11,365 bases of DNA, taken from the NCBI GenBank assembly GCA_002717915.1, contig PBCV01000013.1, positions 20,756 to 32,120 of the forward strand, in the 5' to 3' direction. The notes beneath the pieces were generated by a model. That model searched no databases. It saw only the letters and a list, made by a program, of their open reading frames with translations, and was not told where the DNA came from. This DNA is from Fidelibacterota bacterium (GTDB lineage: Bacteria; Fidelibacterota; Marinisomatia; Marinisomatales; UBA1611). The position numbers were made by a program, and so were the translations under genes. Positions 6,928 through 11,365 of the stretch are shown here, piece by piece (within the stretch, counting starts at the first letter, position 1; each line of letters opens with the position of its first letter).

Positions 6928-7545
6928 ATGGCAAAAATCACAACTCCAAAAGGTAAACTGGTGCGGAAATTTGGTGAAAATATTTTTGGAAATCCAAAAT
7001 ACGACCGGTTGCTAAATCGCAAACCATATAAGCCTGGACAGCATGGACAGGGACGGCGTTCTAAGTTGTCCAATTACGGTGTTCAATTGCAGGAAAAACA
7101 AAAGATAAAATTTATGTATGGTCTATTAGAAAAACAGTTTCGCCTGACTTTTGAAAAAGCAGAAAAAATGAAAGGTGAAACCGGTACAAATATGCTTCAA
7201 CTTCTTGAAAGCCGCTTGGATAATGTGGTGTACCGTCTTGGGTTTGCTCCTTCACGTCCTTCGGGGAGGCAAATGGTTAGTCATAAACATTTTCTTGTGA
7301 ATAATAAAGTTGTCAATGTCCCTTCTTATATAGTAAACCCAGGGGATGTTATTGAAGTCCGTAAAAAAAGCAAGAAAATGGATATCATTCTTGACGCCAT
7401 GCGCCGAATAAAGGGGGATATGGATCTTCCTTGGCTCGGATTGGATAAAGCTAAAATGCGGGGAACTTTTGTTGCGGTTCCCGATCGAGATGAAATGCAA
7501 CTTACAGTCAACGAACAGTTGGTTGTGGAACTTTACTCAAAATAA
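6928..7545 (+). CDS. rpsD: 30S ribosomal protein S4, zinc-free form
   Basis: A 205-residue primary 16S rRNA-binding protein that nucleates 30S assembly and lines the mRNA entrance. The N-terminus TPKGKLVRKFGENIFGN has no cysteines, so this is the zinc-free form common in Bacteroidota and relatives. NRKPYKPGQHGQGRR follows. The S4 RNA-binding domain runs from about residue 88 (NMLQLLESRLDNVVYRLGFA) to about 150 and includes SRPSGRQMVSHKHFLVN. It ends NEQLVVELYSK, as most bacterial S4 proteins do. AGGT overlapping the rpsK stop is 7 bases from the ATG. Confidence 0.97.
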   Translation: MAKITTPKGKLVRKFGENIFGNPKYDRLLNRKPYKPGQHGQGRRSKLSNYGVQLQEKQKIKFMYGLLEKQFRLTFEKAEKMKGETGTNMLQLLESRLDNVVYRLGFAPSRPSGRQMVSHKHFLVNNKVVNVPSYIVNPGDVIEVRKKSKKMDIILDAMRRIKGDMDLPWLGLDKAKMRGTFVAVPDRDEMQLTVNEQLVVELYSK

Positions 7546-7566
7546 TTGAAATAGGAAAAACACTTT

Positions 7567-8541
7567 ATGGCTACTAAAATACTTGAATTAAACGTTGATT
7601 TTAAAGAACAGTCAAAAGCAGGGGATACAGGATCATTTTCCTTACAGCCCCTTGAGCGTGGGTATGGTACAACACTGGGCAATGCCATGCGCCGTGTTTT
7701 GCTCACCAGCATTCCTGGTGCAGCAATTACCCACGTAAAAATTGACGGAGTGCAGCACGAATTTTCCACCTTATCCGGTGTGAAAGATGACGTGGCAGAC
7801 ATTATTATGAATCTTAAGAAAGTACGATTCAGATTGATGGATAATGAACCGGATAAAATCACACTATCGCTAAAAGGTAAAAAAGTATTTACAGCCCAGG
7901 ATATTCAAGATGCCAGCGATCAGTATGAAGTATTAAATCCTGATGAATATATCACAGAAATTAATTCAAAAGGGAAGTTGGATATTGAACTGCGGATCGG
8001 GATCGGGAAAGGGTATGTGCCTTCAGAAGAGAATGATATGCCAAACCTTACCGTAGGTACACTTTCAATTGACAGTATTTTTAATCCTGTTACAAAAGTT
8101 ACCTTCAATGTCCAGCCAGTACCTGGTGCAAAGGCCCCAATTGAAATTCTTGCTCTTGATGTGATCACTGACGGTTCAATTACGGCAAAGGATGCAGTAT
8201 CCTATTCTGCGACCTACCTGAGGGACCATTTGAAGTTTATTGAAGCTATTGCAGATCCCAGTGTACTTGAGATATCTGATGGCATTTCCGAAGAAACCAT
8301 GGCATTACGCAAACTATTAAACCAGACTATTGATGAAATGGAACTCTCAGTTAGAAGTTATAATTGCCTGCAGGCCGCTGGAATCAAATATATTCACGAA
8401 CTGGTCAGCAAGGAAGAGAACCAGATGTTAAAATACAAAAACTTTGGACGAAAATCCCTGACCGAATTGGTGGAAAAGTTGGATACTATGGGGCTTCATT
8501 TTGGTATGGAAGTTGAAAAGATTATGGCTGAAGAAGGCTAA
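7567..8541 (+). CDS. rpoA: DNA-directed RNA polymerase subunit alpha
   Basis: A 324-residue protein. Two alpha subunits form the platform on which beta and beta' assemble, and the C-terminal domain touches UP elements and activators. The N-terminal domain shows LERGYGTTLGNAMRRVLL and the following IDGVQHEFSTLSGVKDDV, used for dimerization and beta contact. After a linker, the C-terminal domain has LSVRSYNCLQ, with Arg263 and Asn266 matching E. coli Arg265 and Asn268, then NFGRKSLTEL. DNA contact by the C-terminal domain is therefore probably retained. AGGA at 7553-7556 is 10 bases from the ATG. A gap of 21 bases separates it from rpsD, and 3 bases separate it from rplQ. Confidence 0.97.
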   Translation: MATKILELNVDFKEQSKAGDTGSFSLQPLERGYGTTLGNAMRRVLLTSIPGAAITHVKIDGVQHEFSTLSGVKDDVADIIMNLKKVRFRLMDNEPDKITLSLKGKKVFTAQDIQDASDQYEVLNPDEYITEINSKGKLDIELRIGIGKGYVPSEENDMPNLTVGTLSIDSIFNPVTKVTFNVQPVPGAKAPIEILALDVITDGSITAKDAVSYSATYLRDHLKFIEAIADPSVLEISDGISEETMALRKLLNQTIDEMELSVRSYNCLQAAGIKYIHELVSKEENQMLKYKNFGRKSLTELVEKLDTMGLHFGMEVEKIMAEEG

Positions 8542-8544
8542 TAT

Positions 8545-8937
8545 ATGGCACACAATAGATCCGGACGCAAATTAGGCCGTAAAACCGCCCATCGGAAGGC
8601 GCTTATGGCAAACCTAGCAACAGCATTGATTACCCATAAAAAGATCAAGACTACCGATGCAAAGGCGAAGGAACTTCGGATGTTTATAGAACCACTCATT
8701 ACATTCGCCAAGCGGGGAGATCTCCATGCACGGCGCCAGGTTCTTAAGAAAATTCCTCATAAGTCTGTAGTCCGCGAATTATTCGAAGCCGTGGGTCCAA
8801 CATTTACAAACCGCGATGGAGGATATACCCGGATCACTAAGCTTGGTTTTCGGGATAACGATTGTGCACCCATGTCTATGATTGAATTTGTCGACATGGT
8901 GAGTGAATTGGTCCCACAAGGTGAAACAGAAGAATAA
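8545..8937 (+). CDS. rplQ: 50S ribosomal protein L17
   Basis: A 130-residue protein near the polypeptide exit tunnel on the 50S surface. MAHNRSGRKLGRKTAHRKALMANLATALI is recognisable as the universal L17 N-terminus (quoted in part: GRKLGRKTAHRKAL), followed by the ITHKKIKTTDAKAKELR segment and DGGYTRITKLGFRDNDCAPM near the end. It lacks the long C-terminal tail seen in some Bacteroidota L17 proteins. It is the last gene of the alpha-operon block; the terminator follows 50 bases after the stop. AAGAAGG inside the end of rpoA is the likely ribosome-binding site. Confidence 0.96.
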   Translation: MAHNRSGRKLGRKTAHRKALMANLATALITHKKIKTTDAKAKELRMFIEPLITFAKRGDLHARRQVLKKIPHKSVVRELFEAVGPTFTNRDGGYTRITKLGFRDNDCAPMSMIEFVDMVSELVPQGETEE

Positions 8938-8962
8938 TCGTTTAGCTTCTGACTGTATTCTT

Positions 8963-10102
8963 GTGAACCGTAAAAGGAACACGTTAGGAAGGGCGACTTT
9001 TGTTGCCCTTCTTTTTTTACTTAAAGCTGAAATCGGTGCCCAAACCTTTGGTGTTCGTGCCCTGTGGGTGGTTCGCGATCATATTTTAACGGAAGAAAAA
9101 ATTGATCATGTTCTCAATTTTGCAGAGGATAATAATTATAATCATCTGTTTGTCCAGATCCGAGGACGTGGGGATGCCTATTATACATCCAGGCTGGTAC
9201 CACGGTCGCATCTATTAAAAGAAACAGATTTTGATCCCCTGGCCTATATTTTAAAAAAGGCAAAAAGAACCCAAATCAAGATTCATGCCTGGTTTAATGT
9301 GTATTACCTCTGGTCTTCTCCACAAAGACCCTTTCAGCATGACCATGTTTTATTAAGGCATCCAGAATGGATAGACTCTAAAGATCCAGATCAAATGAAT
9401 GTTGGCCAGATGATGGATAAAATGAGAAAAGACCGCAAAATCAATGGTGAAGGTTTTTACCTTGCACCGACCCATCCGGAAGTCGATGCACACCTTCAGA
9501 ATATTATTACAGAATTATTGCAGAATTATCGCTTGGATGGTATCCATTTTGATTATATACGGTATCATGATCTAGGCTGGGGGATGAACCCTACGGGTTT
9601 AAAATTCTTTTTGAATTACACCAGCGGCATTCCAGACCTGCCTTCCTTAAAAGTTCAGGAAAAACCTTCATTCGCAGATTTTAAGCGGGCTTCCATTACA
9701 GGTTTCTTGAGTAAGGCATCCATGAGAATCAAGGCCTACCAGCCCAAGTGTATCATATCGGCTGCTGTTAAACCCAATCTCTATAATGCACGAAACACTT
9801 TCGGGCAGGAATGGGATGTGTGGTTAGCCAGCGGGTATATCGATTGGGCAGTCCCTATGAATTATACCCTCGATAAAAGTATATTTGATCAGAATCTCCA
9901 GATTATGAAAGACAATCTACCCCAAAAATATCTAAACCGTATTATTATGGGAATTGGTACATATAATCAAAACGCCCGTTCTGCAGGTAAAAAGATTTAC
10001 CAGACAGGGAAAAATGATTTCGGCGGTATAAGCATTTTCTCTTATACGGTATTTAAGAATGAACCCTCCTATGCAAAACAATTAATAAACTATTTAAAGT
10101 GA
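8963..10102 (+). CDS. Exported glycoside-hydrolase-like protein, GHL10 (DUF187) type
   Basis: A 379-residue protein from a proposed GTG start. It resembles the GHL10/DUF187 family of TIM-barrel proteins related to glycoside hydrolases; members are often secreted and suspected of acting on cell-wall or other polysaccharides, but the substrate here is unknown. Seen: a basic n-region (NRKR), a hydrophobic core ATFVALLFLL (11-20) and a possible signal-peptidase site after Ala26 (IGA-QTF), then FGVRALWVV as first strand. DYIRY-type motif DGIHFDYIRY (192-201) carries acidic residues typical of the family, and VPMNYT and IMGIGTY lie on later strands. No lipobox cysteine follows the core, so it is probably periplasmic or secreted. 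The frame stays open upstream into rplQ (GTGs at 8903, 8921); those would give an atypically long n-region. No start has a good ribosome-binding site. An intrinsic terminator overlaps codons 9-19. Confidence 0.8.
   Translation: MNRKRNTLGRATFVALLFLLKAEIGAQTFGVRALWVVRDHILTEEKIDHVLNFAEDNNYNHLFVQIRGRGDAYYTSRLVPRSHLLKETDFDPLAYILKKAKRTQIKIHAWFNVYYLWSSPQRPFQHDHVLLRHPEWIDSKDPDQMNVGQMMDKMRKDRKINGEGFYLAPTHPEVDAHLQNIITELLQNYRLDGIHFDYIRYHDLGWGMNPTGLKFFLNYTSGIPDLPSLKVQEKPSFADFKRASITGFLSKASMRIKAYQPKCIISAAVKPNLYNARNTFGQEWDVWLASGYIDWAVPMNYTLDKSIFDQNLQIMKDNLPQKYLNRIIMGIGTYNQNARSAGKKIYQTGKNDFGGISIFSYTVFKNEPSYAKQLINYLK
8988..9018 (+). terminator. Intrinsic terminator ending the ribosomal protein operon
   Basis: The inverted arms GAAGGGCGAC (8988-8997) and GTTGCCCTTC (9002-9011) pair over 10 bases with one G-T wobble. 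They enclose a TTTT loop and are followed at once by seven T's (9012-9018). This is a canonical Rho-independent terminator, 50 bases after rplQ. It lies wholly within codons 9-19 of the downstream exported protein, so that gene must be transcribed through it or be started by read-through. Confidence 0.88.
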
Positions 10103-10121
10103 CCCTGTTTTGTAGGTTATA

Positions 10122-11365
10122 ATGTCCCGAGAAATTCATCCACCTACTGGAACAAAACTCTCCTGCAAGAATTGGCAGATTGAAGCTGCCTACAGAATGA
10201 TCCAGCATAATCTGGATCCGGACGTTGCTGAAATTCCAGATGAACTCATTGTGTATGGCGGTAGAGGAAAAGCTGCCCGGGATTGGGAATCATTTGACGC
10301 TATTTTAAACACATTGAAACGTCTTGAACCTGATGAAACGTTACTGGTACAATCCGGGAAGCCAGTTGGTGTGGCAAAAACACACACCCGTTCACCCAGA
10401 GTTTTAATCGCCAATTCAAACCTGGTTCCTAACTGGGCTACATGGAAGCATTTCAATCAATTGGAAAAAGAAGGACTCATGATGTTTGGGCAAATGACTG
10501 CTGGTAGCTGGATCTATATAGGAACGCAGGGAATTCTGCAGGGAACCTATGAAACATTTATAGCTGCAGCTAAAACCCATTGGAATACGGATTCACTCAT
10601 GGGAAAACTTGTCTTAACTGCAGGGCTTGGAGGAATGGGCGGTGCCCAGCCGCTGGCTGTTTCCATGGCCGGCGGGGTTTCTATATGTATCGAGATTGAC
10701 CATCGACGAATCCAGAGACGCCTTGAAACACGATATTTGGATCAATCCACAGCTTCACTGGATGAAGCCCTAGAATGGGCTCAGAGTGCCCTGAGTTCTA
10801 ATAAACCGCTGTCAATTGGTTTATTAGGAAATGCGGCCGATTTGGTACCGGAATTCGTTCATCGGGGGATAATACCCGACCTGGTGACGGACCAAACGTC
10901 GGCCCATGATGAATTGATAGGCTATATCCCAAATAACTATACCTTGGATGAGGCCAATGCACTTCGAGAAACAAACCCGGAAACCTATGTTAAAGAATCG
11001 ATCAGGGCTATGGGAGAACATGTGCAGGGTATTCTCGAACTGAAAACGCAGGGTTCTATCGCGTTTGATTATGGAAATAATATTCGTGCACAGGCAGTAA
11101 AAGCCGGTGTTGAAAATGCCTTTGATTATCCAGGATTTGTCCCCGCCTATATTCGCCCTCTCTTTTGTGAGGGTAAGGGACCGTTCCGCTGGGTGGCTTT
11201 GTCAGGTGAACCGGAAGATATTTACAAAACGGACCAAAAAGTACTGGAGATGTTTTCTGCTGATGCGGCATTGTGCCACTGGATCAAAATGGCACGGGAA
11301 AAGGTCCATTTCCAGGGCCTGCCATCCAGGATATGCTGGCTGGGCTATGGTGACAGGGCCAAATT
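10122..11365 (+). CDS. hutU: Urocanate hydratase (urocanase), 3' end outside window
   Basis: 414 residues are visible, without a stop, of the roughly 550 usual for the family; truncation is due to the window edge. The enzyme adds water to urocanate to give 4-imidazolone-5-propionate, step two of histidine degradation, in the cytoplasm, using tightly bound NAD+ as electrophile. Seen: [14 protein letters not shown] near residue 44, [43 protein letters not shown], the glycine-rich NAD loop GLGGMGGAQ (168-176), [10 protein letters not shown], and Cys405 in [11 protein letters not shown], equivalent to the active-site Cys410 of Pseudomonas putida urocanase. ATG at 10122 gives the expected N-terminus; GTAGG just upstream may serve as ribosome-binding site. 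It lies 19 bases after the GHL10-like gene with no terminator between, so they are probably co-transcribed. No hutH or hutI is in the window. Confidence 0.96.
   Translation, partial: MSREIHPPTGTKLSCKNWQIEAAYRMIQHNLDPDVAEIPDELIVYGGRGKAARDWESFDAILNTLKRLEPDETLLVQSGKPVGVAKTHTRSPRVLIANSNLVPNWATWKHFNQLEKEGLMMFGQMTAGSWIYIGTQGILQGTYETFIAAAKTHWNTDSLMGKLVLTAGLGGMGGAQPLAVSMAGGVSICIEIDHRRIQRRLETRYLDQSTASLDEALEWAQSALSSNKPLSIGLLGNAADLVPEFVHRGIIPDLVTDQTSAHDELIGYIPNNYTLDEANALRETNPETYVKESIRAMGEHVQGILELKTQGSIAFDYGNNIRAQAVKAGVENAFDYPGFVPAYIRPLFCEGKGPFRWVALSGEPEDIYKTDQKVLEMFSADAALCHWIKMAREKVHFQGLPSRICWLGYGDRAK

Noticed and set aside
8908..8938. Possible promoter for the GHL10-like gene (TTGGTC, then AATAAT with 19-base spacing)
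   Set aside because: The -10-like hexamer matches well, but the -35 match is poor and the spacing is long; it overlaps the end of rplQ and cannot be told from chance in AT-rich DNA.
8903..8962. Earlier GTG starts (8903, 8921) for the GHL10-like protein
   Set aside because: They would overlap rplQ and put 14-20 extra polar residues before the basic n-region of the signal peptide. They cannot be excluded, since no candidate start has a good ribosome-binding site.
10190..10456. An 88-codon open frame on the minus strand
   Set aside because: It lies opposite hutU, whose reading frame is intact and strongly conserved here.

Overview
This window is the downstream two-thirds of a bacterial ribosomal-protein supercluster (spc operon followed by the alpha operon), followed by two accessory or metabolic genes. 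All genes are on the + strand. The DNA is moderately AT-rich. The organism is a bacterium that uses Shine-Dalgarno sites (several clean AGGAG/GGAGG sites). Three features fit the Bacteroidota/Chlorobiota/Ignavibacteria/Marinimicrobia (FCB) side of the tree: the gene order secY-map-infA-rpmJ with no adk between secY and map, a cysteine-free S4, and the wording of L5 and S4. That placement is inference from gene order and remembered family sequences; no tree was built.

Positions 1-6008 hold the spc part: the 3' end of rplN (L14), then rplX, rplE, rpsN, rpsH, rplF, rplR, rpsE, rpmD, rplO, secY, map and infA. Positions 6015-8937 hold the alpha part: rpmJ, rpsM, rpsK, rpsD, rpoA and rplQ. Genes overlap by 1-8 bases or are separated by at most 22 bases, so the block reads as one transcript with extensive translational coupling. 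It builds both ribosomal subunits, an initiation factor, the SecY membrane channel, the enzyme that removes initiator methionine, and the RNA polymerase alpha subunit. There is no room for an E. coli-type alpha-operon leader between rpmJ and rpsM.

The ribosomal block appears to end at a strong intrinsic terminator at 8988-9018. Unusually, this hairpin lies inside the predicted signal-peptide codons of the next gene, an exported glycoside-hydrolase-like (GHL10/DUF187-type) protein at 8963-10102. Only 19 bases after that gene comes hutU (urocanate hydratase, histidine degradation), which runs off the window's right edge with its NAD-binding loop and active-site cysteine present.

No stretch over 300 bases lacks a gene. 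I saw no tRNA, rRNA, CRISPR array, insertion sequence or attachment site. I did not find a convincing previously undescribed system. The points most worth a second look are the terminator embedded in the exported-protein gene, the lysine-rich extension on L5, and the GHL10-hutU pairing.
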